NCBI GenBank assembly: GCA_017620885.1
Contig: JAGAUF010000062.1
Coordinates: 1-41,255 of the forward strand
DNA length: 41,255 nucleotides
DNA from: Muribaculaceae bacterium
Lineage (GTDB): Bacteria > Bacteroidota > Bacteroidia > Bacteroidales > Muribaculaceae
Reading direction: 5' to 3'
Part shown: positions 25,693 to 33,856 of the stretch, one piece after another
How the letters are laid out: the number at the start of each line of letters is the position of its first letter
Numbering within the stretch: the first letter of the stretch is position 1
Position numbers and translations under genes: made by a program
Notes under the pieces: model-generated
The model's input: the letters and a program-made list of their open reading frames with translations, nothing else
The model's database searches: none
What the model was told of the DNA's origin: nothing

Positions 25693-25717
25693 GGGCGTGC
25701 AGATATTCTGCGCGCCC
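25693..25717. terminator. Hairpin between convergent yeiH-type and metallo-hydrolase genes
   Basis: Ten pairs (25693-25702 with 25708-25717, one G-U), GC-rich, loop ATATT. Placed between two convergent genes it could end both transcripts. There is no long U tract on either side. Confidence 0.55.
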
Positions 25718-25742
25718 TGCTGTTAGTTCGTAGAGTGATTGA

Positions 25743-26717
25743 TTATAGTTTCTGACGAAAGACGAAGAGAGGTGACGGAGTGAGGCGGGGGAGAGCAGAG
25801 AGATGTATCTGTGCCTGACGGTCTTCAAGGGAGAAATCATTGTTACCGACGGTCAGACCGCGACTCTCAAGAGCCGATCGTATGGCGGCGAGAGCAATCT
25901 CGGGGCGGTTGTTGTCTTGACTGAGGTGGCAGAGGAATATGTGGGAGAGTGTGGAGATAGGCGCTTTGGCGAGGAAGGCCGCCGTAGCTTCGTTGTCCAT
26001 GTGGCCTCGCTCGGTTTGTATACGCGCCTTCAGATATTCGGGATAAGTGCCGTAGAGGAGCATACGGAGGTCGTAGTTGGCTTCTAATACCAGATAGTTT
26101 GCCTGCGAGATATAGAAGGCGGCTCGTTCGGGGATTGCGCCGAGATCGGTGGCGAGGACGAACCGTTGTCCGGCGAAACAGATAGAGAAACCTACGTTGT
26201 CAGACCCGTCGTGCGGCACTTCAAAGGCCGTTATTTCGAAATCGAGAATATTGAATGGAATCTCCTTGAATATCGGGTTGTGATATTCTTTGATGCGCTT
26301 TGAGATGGAGTGTTTACGGAGTATTCCGAGCAGGACGCGGTTGGTGCAATATAGGCGGATGTTGCGGCCGGTGCGAAGTATTTTGTAGACGTATTTTATA
26401 TGATCGGTATGGTCGTGTGTCAGCAGGATGGCTTTGATGTTCTCGCGAGGTATGCCGTTATTCTTCAGGGCGGTGAAAACATCATCGTCGTTTACACCGG
26501 CATCGATGAGAATTCCCCCTTTTGAGGTGCCGAGATAGCATGAGTTGCCGCTGGAGCCTGAGCCGAATGATATGTAAAAAAGCCTACTGTCTGCTTTTTC
26601 GGGTGCGGATTGAGTCGGAGCGGAATCCGTATGGGCCGGCGCTGAGACGGAGGCTTCGGCATCTTCAGAGAAATCGATTACGTATTGTCCCGGGGGAGTG
26701 GATTGTTGGCGTCTCAT
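25743..26717 (-). CDS. Metallo-beta-lactamase-fold hydrolase (YycJ/WalJ-like)
   Basis: A 324-residue zinc hydrolase. After an N-terminal extension of about 45 low-complexity residues (rich in Ser, Ala, Pro and Thr), the domain opens with FYISFGSGSSGNSCYLG (47-63), then GILIDAGV (68-75) and the metal-binding LLTHDHTDH (98-106). Further histidines follow in EVPHDGSDNVGFS and in SHIFLCHLSQDN. The FGSGSSGNSC opening and overall length match the YycJ/WalJ group, reported as a DNA exonuclease in some bacteria and linked to cell-wall signalling in others; neither role can be confirmed here. It lies 8 bases after the methyltransferase gene on the same strand and is presumably cotranscribed with it. 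Confidence 0.87.
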   Translation of the reverse strand: MRRQQSTPPGQYVIDFSEDAEASVSAPAHTDSAPTQSAPEKADSRLFYISFGSGSSGNSCYLGTSKGGILIDAGVNDDDVFTALKNNGIPRENIKAILLTHDHTDHIKYVYKILRTGRNIRLYCTNRVLLGILRKHSISKRIKEYHNPIFKEIPFNILDFEITAFEVPHDGSDNVGFSICFAGQRFVLATDLGAIPERAAFYISQANYLVLEANYDLRMLLYGTYPEYLKARIQTERGHMDNEATAAFLAKAPISTLSHIFLCHLSQDNNRPEIALAAIRSALESRGLTVGNNDFSLEDRQAQIHLSALPRLTPSPLFVFRQKL

Positions 26718-26725
26718 AGTGGCTG

Positions 26726-27442
26726 TCAGGGTTTGGAAATGAGGAAAATTGCAGGCATCTTAGTGAGTTGCGCCGGATGCTTTTTCCATTGAGCCACAGA
26801 GCGAGTGATAATTGATTCCGCTTCAGGATCGGTTATCTGTGAGGCGACGCAAAGAAGAGTTTCAGGTCGTAGATGGGCCGTTAGAAACTCGAAGAACTTT
26901 GCATTACGATATGGCGTTTCGATGAATATTTGCGTCTGAGACAGGCGGTAGGCACGGTTTTCGAGTTCTTTGAGCGCCTTAATTCGCTTATCGTTTTCGA
27001 TAGGGAGGTAACCATTGAAGGCGAATCCTTGTCCGTTGAATCCGGAGGCCATCAGCGACATAAGGATAGAAGACGGTCCGGCGAGGGGAACGACGCGGAA
27101 TCCTTCGCGCTGAGCAATTGCGGCTACCTGAGCTCCCGGGTCGGCGACTCCCGGGCATCCGGCTTCGCTCATCATCCCTACGGGAAGGCCGCTGCGGAGT
27201 GGCTCCAAGAAAGATGCGATATTGAGCTCTTGAGTATGGCCGTTCAATTCGTAGAATGTCAGGGCATCGATGTCAATGTTTTTGTCGCAACGCTTGAGGA
27301 AGCGTCGTGCCGTACGCACATTTTCGACTATAAAATGGGAAATGCCGCGGATGATGTCGATATTCCCTGCCGGGATGACATCGTCGAGCGGAGCGTCGCT
27401 GATGCCCACGGGAATCATATATAAGGCCGGACGTAAAATCAT
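26726..27442 (-). CDS. SAM-dependent methyltransferase, RsmI/tetrapyrrole methylase family
   Basis: A 238-residue methyltransferase of the tetrapyrrole-methylase fold. IRGISHFIVENVRTARRFL, SGLPVGMMSEAGCPGVADPGAQVAAIAQ and VVPLAGPSSILMSLMASGFNGQGFAFNGYLP are the RsmI-like motifs, with the glycine-rich SAM-binding loop and GPSS segment. RsmI methylates the ribose of C1402 in 16S rRNA. The Bacteroidetes branch seen here diverges from the standard type (no N-terminal TPLGN), so the exact target is inferred. The ATG at 27442 lies only 4 bases after the promoter -7 box, making the message almost leaderless; the next in-frame ATG is 8 codons on and would cut into the conserved first strand. Confidence 0.86.
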   Translation of the reverse strand: MILRPALYMIPVGISDAPLDDVIPAGNIDIIRGISHFIVENVRTARRFLKRCDKNIDIDALTFYELNGHTQELNIASFLEPLRSGLPVGMMSEAGCPGVADPGAQVAAIAQREGFRVVPLAGPSSILMSLMASGFNGQGFAFNGYLPIENDKRIKALKELENRAYRLSQTQIFIETPYRNAKFFEFLTAHLRPETLLCVASQITDPEAESIITRSVAQWKKHPAQLTKMPAIFLISKP

Positions 27443-27446
27443 AATA

Positions 27447-27478
27447 CAAAATTAGTAAAATTCGAGTGAATGTGCAAA
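27447..27478 (-). promoter_or_regulatory. Promoter of the methyltransferase/metallo-hydrolase operon
   Basis: Minus-strand TAATTTTG (27454-27447) and TTTG (27478-27475), spacing 20. The start codon begins 4 bases downstream of the -7 box. It is back to back with the pheT promoter, with 35 bases between them. Confidence 0.78.
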
Positions 27479-27513
27479 CGCGCGGGAAATGTTGGAAATG
27501 AGGTGGGATAGAA

Positions 27514-27545
27514 TTTGCAGATGAGGGGAATTTTTGCTACTTTTG
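27514..27545 (+). promoter_or_regulatory. Promoter of pheT-yebC
   Basis: TTTG at 27514-27517 and TACTTTTG at 27538-27545, spacing 20. The predicted start near 27552 leaves about 168 bases of leader before the pheT ATG. I found no clear phenylalanine-codon leader peptide or riboswitch in it. Confidence 0.75.
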
Positions 27546-27719
27546 CATTTTAATTGGGCGCGTTGGATATATTCGATGCCGAATGAGGTGTGCGGATATG
27601 TGAGATGTGGTTGCAATGTCTTGAAATACAGGATATTGGCTTGTTGATTGAATTTATAATTGAATGTTAGCCTCCGGAAGAATGAAATAATTCCTTGTGG
27701 CAAAATAACGATACAGAAT

Positions 27720-30197
27720 ATGAATATCTCCTACAAATGGTTGAAAAGGTATATTGATTTCGACTATGCACCGAAAGAATTAGCGGCCGCCTTGACGTCG
27801 TTAGGTCTGGAATGTGACACGGTCGAAGAGGTGGAAAGTGTGAAAGGTGGGCTTCGCGGGCTTGTTATCGGCAAGGTGCTGACGTGCGAGGAGCATCCGG
27901 ATTCGGATCACCTTCACATTACTACGGTAGATGTCGGTGGCGAGGAACCGTTGCTGATTGTTTGCGGCGCGCCAAATGTAGCGGCCGGTCAGACAGTGGT
28001 TGTGGCCACGATCGGCACGACGCTTTATGACGGTGACAAAGAATTTCAGATAAAGAAATCAAAGATTCGCGGCGTGCAGTCGTTTGGTATGATCTGCGCT
28101 GAAGATGAAATCGGTCTGGGTACGAATCACGACGGAATTATGGTGTTGGAGGAAGAGGTAAAGCCCGGAACGCCTGCCGCAACTTATTTCAACGTTGAGA
28201 GCGACTATATGCTGGAGGTTGAGCTGACGCCTAACCGTGTAGACGCTGCCAGCCATTACGGTACGGCGCGCGACCTGCGTGCGCTGCTGGCGCGTAAGAA
28301 TCCCGAAGGTCTTCTCCCCGAGATATTCACGCCCGACACAACGTCGTGGCACAGCGACCGCGCTGACGGAGAAACGCCCGTAGAGATAGAAGACAAGGAG
28401 GGTGTGATACGCTACTCCGGCATTACGGTGCGTGGCGTGAAGGTGGCCGAATCTCCGGAGTGGCTGCGTAATCTGCTTATTGCCGCCGGACAACGCCCCA
28501 TCAATAATATAGTGGACATCACCAATTTTGTGCTTCTCGGGCTCGGTCAGCCGTTGCATTGCTTCGATCTCGCTAAGGTGAAGGGAGACAAAATTGTGGT
28601 GCGCACGTGTGAGCCGGGAAAGAAATTTACTACGCTTGACGGAGTGGAACGCACTTTGGATGAGAAAGATATGATGATTTGTAATGCGGAGGAGCCGATG
28701 TGTATCGCAGGTGTGTTCGGAGGTCTGGACAGTGGCGTGACAGAGACTACGACCGACGTTTTCATCGAGAGTGCATGTTTCCATCCTACCCGTGTGCGCA
28801 AGACGGCCCGTCGCCATGCACTGAACACGGATGCCTCGTTCCGTTATGAGCGTGGCACCGACCCGAATATCACTGTGAAGGCTGCAAAAGTCGCCTCTAT
28901 GCTGATTAAGGAGCTGGCCGGCGGCGAGATCTGCGGCGAAATCTCCGACTATTATCCCGAGGAGGTAAAACCGTTCCGCGTCGAGCTTTCGATTGACTAT
29001 TGCAACCGTCTGATAGGTAAAAATATTCCTTTACAGCTGATAAAACGCATCCTGACGGCTCTGGAGATTGAAATTCTTCCCCAGAGTACGGATGAAATGC
29101 TTGTGCTCGATGTGCCGACCTATCGCGTTGATGTGACCCGTCCTTGCGATGTAGTAGAAGAGATTCTTCGCGTATACGGCTACAACAACGTGGAATTCGG
29201 CGACGAAATGCACATCAACCTCTCGCGTCAGGGCGACACGGACTTCTCTTACCGCCTGCAGCAGATAGTTTCCGATACGCTTACTGCACAGGGCTTCAAC
29301 GAGATAATGAACAATTCGCTGACGGCAGAGAAATATTATCGCGACAGCGAGCAGTTGGCCGAGAAGGAGTGTGTGCGCCTGCTCAACCCGTTGAGCGGTG
29401 AGTTATCGCTGATGCGACGTACGCTTCTCATCGGAGGCCTTGAGTCGATTGGCCACAACATCAACCGCAAAGCCTCAAACCTTCGTCTATACGAGTTTGG
29501 CAACATATATAAATTTGACCCTGAGAAAGAATCCACCGTCGAGACTCCGCTTGCGCCTTTCAGTGAGGAACCTGCGCTTGCCCTCTGGCTTACCGGCGAT
29601 ATGTCGGAAGAGAGCTGGATTGGCAAACCTGCTGAATCTACCGTCTTCGATCTCAAGGGGATTGTGATGAATCTGTTCAAGATTCTCGGCATCAGCGAGC
29701 GTGAACTTACTATGACACAAGCGGCTGATGAATTTTTCACCGCCAAACTGGTTATCGCGACTAAGAGCGGCAAGAACCTTGGCGAGCTCGGCATCCTGCG
29801 CCGTGAACTTCTGAAGAAATTTGAGATAGAGCAGCCTGTATTCTTCTCGCAGTTGTCATGGAAACAGGTCTACAAGCTCAGCCACCGCCATAAGACGGAA
29901 TATGAGGCGTTGGCCAAGACAATGCCGGTACGCCGCGACCTCGCATTGCTTCTTGATGCGGGCATCGAGTTTGCAGCCGTAGAACAGTGCGTGCGCAAGT
30001 CGGAGAAAAAACTTCTGCGCGATGTGCGTCTTATCGACGTTTACGAAGGTGACAAACTGCCTTCAGGAAAGAAGTCGTATGCAATATCCCTTACGCTTCA
30101 GGATAACGAAAAGACACTTAACGACAAGCAGATTGACGCTGTAATGCGCAAGGTGACAGCCACACTGGAGAAGGAACTTGGCGCACAGCTGAGATAA
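27720..30197 (+). CDS. pheT: Phenylalanine--tRNA ligase beta subunit
   Basis: Beta subunit of the alpha2-beta2 enzyme that charges tRNA-Phe. The 825-residue protein begins MNISYKWLKRYIDFDY, the conserved N-terminus, which fixes the start at 27720 (the frame is open to 27660). Domains in order are an EMAP-like tRNA-binding domain (about 40-155, with EEHPDSDHLHITTVDVGG and IVCGAPNV), the B3/B4 editing domain (about 210-390, with NNIVDITNFVLLGLGQPLH and ESACFHPTRVRKTARRH), B5 (about 405-475), the catalytic-like core, and the C-terminal anticodon-binding FDX-ACB domain (about 730-825, with PVRRDLALLLD). The length is typical. pheS is not in the window. yebC follows after 49 bases on the same strand. 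Confidence 0.97.
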   Translation: MNISYKWLKRYIDFDYAPKELAAALTSLGLECDTVEEVESVKGGLRGLVIGKVLTCEEHPDSDHLHITTVDVGGEEPLLIVCGAPNVAAGQTVVVATIGTTLYDGDKEFQIKKSKIRGVQSFGMICAEDEIGLGTNHDGIMVLEEEVKPGTPAATYFNVESDYMLEVELTPNRVDAASHYGTARDLRALLARKNPEGLLPEIFTPDTTSWHSDRADGETPVEIEDKEGVIRYSGITVRGVKVAESPEWLRNLLIAAGQRPINNIVDITNFVLLGLGQPLHCFDLAKVKGDKIVVRTCEPGKKFTTLDGVERTLDEKDMMICNAEEPMCIAGVFGGLDSGVTETTTDVFIESACFHPTRVRKTARRHALNTDASFRYERGTDPNITVKAAKVASMLIKELAGGEICGEISDYYPEEVKPFRVELSIDYCNRLIGKNIPLQLIKRILTALEIEILPQSTDEMLVLDVPTYRVDVTRPCDVVEEILRVYGYNNVEFGDEMHINLSRQGDTDFSYRLQQIVSDTLTAQGFNEIMNNSLTAEKYYRDSEQLAEKECVRLLNPLSGELSLMRRTLLIGGLESIGHNINRKASNLRLYEFGNIYKFDPEKESTVETPLAPFSEEPALALWLTGDMSEESWIGKPAESTVFDLKGIVMNLFKILGISERELTMTQAADEFFTAKLVIATKSGKNLGELGILRRELLKKFEIEQPVFFSQLSWKQVYKLSHRHKTEYEALAKTMPVRRDLALLLDAGIEFAAVEQCVRKSEKKLLRDVRLIDVYEGDKLPSGKKSYAISLTLQDNEKTLNDKQIDAVMRKVTATLEKELGAQLR

Positions 30198-30246
30198 ATG
30201 ATTGAAAACAATAACAATAACAATAAGATAGAATAATCAGATACCA

Positions 30247-30960
30247 ATGGGAAGAGCATTTGAATATCGAAAAGCCCGCAAACTGAAACGCTGGGGAAAC
30301 ATGAGCCGTACGTTTACTCGTATAGGTAAGGAGATCACGATAGCAGCAAAAGCCGGTGGCGGTGATCCTGACACGAACCCGCGTCTACGTATGCTTATGC
30401 AGAACGCGAAGGCTGCCAATATGCCGAAAGATACCGTTGAAAGAGCCATCAAGAAGGCGACGGAAAAAGACGCCAGCGACTACAAGGAGATCGTTTATGA
30501 GGGTTATGGCCCTCACGGTATCGCCATCGTAGTGGAGACAGCCACCGACAATAACCAGCGCACCGTAGCCAACGTCCGTTCCTATTTCAACAAGCACGGC
30601 GGTTCGCTCGGCACGTCCGGTTCTCTTTCTTTCCTCTTCGATCATAAGAGCGTATTCCACGTTAAGCCCAACGAGAACGTATCCCGCGAGGATTTCGAGC
30701 TTGAACTGATGGACTTCGAGGCAGAACTGGAGGTTGAGGATGAGGAATGGCTCGTTTACGGCGCCTTCGACCAGTTTGCCAATATTCAGAAATATCTTGA
30801 GGATGCGGGCGTAGAAATCGTATCTGCCGAGTTTGAACGTATTCCCAATGATTATAAGGAGGTTACGGCAGAACAGCGCGAAGCGATAGAGAAGCTTCTT
30901 GAGCGTTTTGAGGAAGACGACGACGTTCAGAACGTCTTCCACAATATGAAAGAAGACTGA
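30247..30960 (+). CDS. yebC: YebC/PmpR family protein
   Basis: A 237-residue member of the YebC/PmpR (TACO1) family, long annotated as a transcription regulator and more recently linked to helping ribosomes through difficult sequences such as proline runs. The diagnostic motifs are all present: MGRAFEYRKARKLKRW at the start, FTRIGKEITIAAKAGG, NPRLRMLMQNAKAANMP, VYEGYGPHGIAIVVE and NVRSYFNKHGGSLGTSGSLSFLF. The opening MGRAFEYRK differs from the MAGHSKW of the common form and is a recognised Bacteroidetes variant. An acidic C-terminal tail (ERFEEDDDVQNVFHNM) completes the third domain. Probably cotranscribed with pheT. Confidence 0.94.
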   Translation: MGRAFEYRKARKLKRWGNMSRTFTRIGKEITIAAKAGGGDPDTNPRLRMLMQNAKAANMPKDTVERAIKKATEKDASDYKEIVYEGYGPHGIAIVVETATDNNQRTVANVRSYFNKHGGSLGTSGSLSFLFDHKSVFHVKPNENVSREDFELELMDFEAELEVEDEEWLVYGAFDQFANIQKYLEDAGVEIVSAEFERIPNDYKEVTAEQREAIEKLLERFEEDDDVQNVFHNMKED

Positions 30961-31007
30961 TAATCCCGAATCCCGCAAAGGGACGTAGGGTATAACGAAG
31001 AATAAAT

Positions 31008-31045
31008 GAGGGTGTGTCAAAAATAGATGTTTTTGATATGCCCTC
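31008..31045 (+). terminator. 3' hairpin after yebC
   Basis: Sixteen consecutive pairs (31008-31023 with 31030-31045, three of them G-U), GAGGGTGTGTCAAAAA against TTTTTGATATGCCCTC, loop TAGATG. It starts 47 bases after the yebC stop. The layout (GC-rich base, then a run of A paired with T at the top) matches the hairpin at 12958-12995. There is no U tract after it. Confidence 0.65.
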
Positions 31046-31138
31046 TGTCGGAATATTTGGGAGGGTTAGGATGAACGCGAAACATAGGATTGCATCCTCA
31101 GAACGAGAAACTCAATTTCGGAACGGACATAGACGATT

Positions 31139-31300
31139 ATGACAATAGCTGATGCGATTAGAGACACTATAATGATGTACGAGGCTCCGGAGGGTGCCCG
31201 GCTGACTATACAGGCGGACAGCGTATGCGCAGCACCTGCCCACAGTGCTGAACAGATGCCGCATTACCTGACTATGGATTGGTGGAATCGTATGTGTTAG
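31139..31300 (+). CDS. Possible 53-residue small protein upstream of and in frame with the RyR-like membrane protein
   Basis: ATG at 31139, TAG at 31298-31300. The product begins MTIADAIRDTIMMYEAPEGA and ends TMDWWNRMC; it resembles nothing I know. It reads like protein rather than noise: a short amphipathic helix-like start, then RLTIQADSV. It is in the same frame as the large gene that starts at 31316, with only the TAG and five codons between. It could be a separate translated small gene, a regulatory upstream ORF, or the N-terminal part of a longer protein interrupted by a stop. No convincing promoter is seen in 31046-31138. Confidence 0.4.
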   Translation: MTIADAIRDTIMMYEAPEGARLTIQADSVCAAPAHSAEQMPHYLTMDWWNRMC

Positions 31301-31315
31301 GAAGCATCCAATACA

Positions 31316-33769
31316 GTGAATCTGTCTTATTCTTTTGATGACGGATTTCTTGTCGTGATGCTTATTCTGGGTCTGCTCGGAATTGCGTCGTTTGTAGTTT
31401 TTCTCTGGATGTTGTGGAAGAGAAAGGCTATTCCAAATCTCGCGTTTCCGTTTGTCTTTATTTGGCTTTATGGAGTAGTTGTCTACGACATAGGTATGTT
31501 TACCGGCGATCCTGTCTCGCTTATCGGCAATTTGCCGATGGCTATTTTATATGGATTTAAGATTTTCCTTCTGGACAGCGACGTCAGCGAGCTTCACGAA
31601 GTATTCCATGAGAGCTGGCTTTTCTCGGCCAATTTCGCTTTGGTTCATTTCCTTGCCGCGATACTCAGCATGCTCTTCGTAATAAAGCACTTCGGCTATA
31701 ATATTCTATCTGCGATCAAGTTATGGCTCGTATCGTACTATGGCCGTGAGCGAGAGGATACATACGTGATATGGGGTTTCAATGAGGCGTCCTGTCATCT
31801 CGCCGAGAGTATCAACGATCATTACGGAGAATTGGGATGCGGAAAGGCTTCGCAATCTTATCGAATTGTGGTAGTGCGTACAACGAGCAATGACGATGAT
31901 TCAGCGGAAGCGCGCACGGCAATCAATCGTATTTTCAATTTCCTTTCGCTGAAAGATGCTGAACTCGGCAAACTCATATCGCTTAAGTGTCTTACGACGA
32001 GCACCTTTGTCAATATCGAAAAGGTGGATTCGGATAATATCAGGTCAAAAGAGAAAAACGATAAGACAAAAGGGAAGCAGTATATTTTGCGTAATGTTTT
32101 TGGCCTCAATTTATTAAGCCGAATTATACAGAAGACTTCCCGTAATGTTCATTTCATCTTTATGTCGGACAACGAGAGGGATAATCTGTATGCCGTAAAT
32201 CTCCTCGTCAATGACCGGACGGTGAATGATTTTGCAGAAGGAGGCGACGGGAATCGCCGCGTGATATTTTATTGCCATGCGCGAAACAATAGCGTGCATC
32301 GTGTAATAGAAGACGTTCACGAATCAGGGAAAATACGTGTCAAGGTGGTCGATTCTTCGCATATCGGCGTGGAGATGCTGAAGGAGAAGGATAACGGAGC
32401 GCTGCTGCCTGTCAATTTTGTGGATGTAGAAGGCGACGGGACGGTTTCATCAGCGTTTCACGCGCTCGTGGTGGGATTTAGCGAGGTAGGGCTTGATGCC
32501 ACGCGTTTCCTGTATGAGTTCGGCGCCTTTGTGCGTACCGGAAGTACTGATGATAAGGCAGTACGGTCGGAGTTCCATCTCGACGTCGTAGACCGCGATA
32601 TGGACGCCCTTGCCGGCAGTTTCGTCGCCAATGCTCCGGCCATACATCCTTCGATGCCATTCCTGAAAGGCTGTGGCGATGATAAGTCTCTTATCACCCT
32701 GCACAAGATGGATTGCCGGAGTGCGGAATTCTATCTTCATCTGGAGAAATGGATCAGGACACTGCAATATATTGTGATTGCTACGGATAATGATGAGCTG
32801 AATATGACTCTTGCTGTACGCATTTTCAAGGCCGCGGCACGGTATCGCGACACCGGGTCGGATGATGTGAGAGGGTCGAACACAGCGAAACAATCTATCA
32901 TGGATAGGCTTTGTATCCTTGTGCGTATCCACAACGACTCCGACGGTCATTTCCGCACGATCATAAATCATTATAATCGCCTTTGGAAGGCGTTTACGGT
33001 GTCGGAAAATGGGGGAAAGCAAGATAAGGTCGGATGCGATGAAGAGGTTAAAGGACCTATCTATGTGTTCGGTCTCGACATCAAGACCTATACGTTTGAG
33101 AATGTCATCGACGACCGTCTCGAAAAGAAAGCCCGCGAATATAAGGAGATATATGATAAGTCAGTGCCATTGACGCCCGAAGAAAGGGATGCGCGGAAGA
33201 AATATGGGGAAATTGGATTGACCACATGGGATAAGGAGGAGATAGATAGCCTTAATATGACGGAGAAAGAGAATATTCCGGAGAGCGTCAGAGGGATGGC
33301 GCGATATGAGAATAAATATTCACCGACTTATTACGGCATCATGTGTCTGCGTCGCAAACAAGGGCAGAATTTCGCTAACTGCCTGCACGAAGTCACTAAG
33401 AGATTGCTTATGGATAAAGCCCTTGAAAAGAACGGCTTGACTTTTGAGGAACTACAAGGTATTACGAGGGAACAGGATTCGCTTGCTTACCGCCCGGCGG
33501 AGGAAATGGATAATGAGGTATTTGAGAAATTCCGCCGTATTGCGATCGTTTTGGCACAGACGGAGCATTTGCGTTGGAACGCGTCGCACGAAATTCTCGG
33601 TTATGTTCCTTCGAAGGAGAAAGATGAAGTGCGTTTGCGGCATAATTACCTGCGCGACTGGGAACATCTGAGCGAGGAAAAACCGGAAGAGAAAGAGAAA
33701 GTGCGTGCCTACGACAGCAACGTCGCTGACGTGGTCCTTCACGTGGAAATCCTCCCGAAGAATCTTTAA
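31316..33769 (+). CDS. Membrane protein with two TrkA/RCK-like Rossmann segments and a C-terminal RyR-like domain
   Basis: An 817-residue protein. Residues 11-33, 43-62, perhaps 70-86, and 105-125 are hydrophobic and likely cross the membrane. A first Rossmann-like segment begins at DTYVIWGFNEASCHLAESI (148-166), followed by strands such as SYRIVVVRTT, and a second at HALVVGFSEVGLDATRFLYE (382-401) with YIVIATDND (485-493) further on; these resemble TrkA-N/RCK nucleotide-binding folds. The C-terminal 70 residues (AQTEHLRWNASHEILGY at 747-763, then LRHNYLRDW and EKVRAYDS) resemble the bacterial RyR domain. No potassium selectivity filter (TVGYG-like) is present, so a channel is not shown. Such RyR proteins have been proposed as nucleotide- or ligand-sensing conflict or signalling modules; function here is inference. 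The start is GTG at 31316; an ATG 14 codons later would cut the first helix. Convergent with cysS. Confidence 0.72.
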   Translation: MNLSYSFDDGFLVVMLILGLLGIASFVVFLWMLWKRKAIPNLAFPFVFIWLYGVVVYDIGMFTGDPVSLIGNLPMAILYGFKIFLLDSDVSELHEVFHESWLFSANFALVHFLAAILSMLFVIKHFGYNILSAIKLWLVSYYGREREDTYVIWGFNEASCHLAESINDHYGELGCGKASQSYRIVVVRTTSNDDDSAEARTAINRIFNFLSLKDAELGKLISLKCLTTSTFVNIEKVDSDNIRSKEKNDKTKGKQYILRNVFGLNLLSRIIQKTSRNVHFIFMSDNERDNLYAVNLLVNDRTVNDFAEGGDGNRRVIFYCHARNNSVHRVIEDVHESGKIRVKVVDSSHIGVEMLKEKDNGALLPVNFVDVEGDGTVSSAFHALVVGFSEVGLDATRFLYEFGAFVRTGSTDDKAVRSEFHLDVVDRDMDALAGSFVANAPAIHPSMPFLKGCGDDKSLITLHKMDCRSAEFYLHLEKWIRTLQYIVIATDNDELNMTLAVRIFKAAARYRDTGSDDVRGSNTAKQSIMDRLCILVRIHNDSDGHFRTIINHYNRLWKAFTVSENGGKQDKVGCDEEVKGPIYVFGLDIKTYTFENVIDDRLEKKAREYKEIYDKSVPLTPEERDARKKYGEIGLTTWDKEEIDSLNMTEKENIPESVRGMARYENKYSPTYYGIMCLRRKQGQNFANCLHEVTKRLLMDKALEKNGLTFEELQGITREQDSLAYRPAEEMDNEVFEKFRRIAIVLAQTEHLRWNASHEILGYVPSKEKDEVRLRHNYLRDWEHLSEEKPEEKEKVRAYDSNVADVVLHVEILPKNL

Positions 33770-33802
33770 TTTCAATTTTCTTCTCAGCGAAGATTATGGA
33801 TC

Positions 33803-33839
33803 AAAAAAAGGACTTATCGTGTTGATAAGTCCTTTTTTT
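33803..33839. terminator. Bidirectional Rho-independent terminator
   Basis: Sixteen perfect pairs (33803-33818 with 33824-33839), loop GTGTT: a GGACTTATC stem flanked by seven A on one side and seven T on the other. It is placed between the convergent RyR-like gene and cysS and provides a U tract in both directions. Confidence 0.92.
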
Positions 33840-33856
33840 GAATATCGGTCAGTGGA

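Noticed and set aside
31298-31300. TAG as a recoded sense codon joining the small ORF to the RyR-like gene
   Set aside because: Other genes in the window end normally at TAG (for example psd at 21139-21141), and no suppressor or special RNA structure is evident.
31316-31900. Classical potassium channel
   Set aside because: The N-terminal helices lack a TVGYG-type selectivity filter, so the channel label is not justified even though the Rossmann segments resemble RCK domains.
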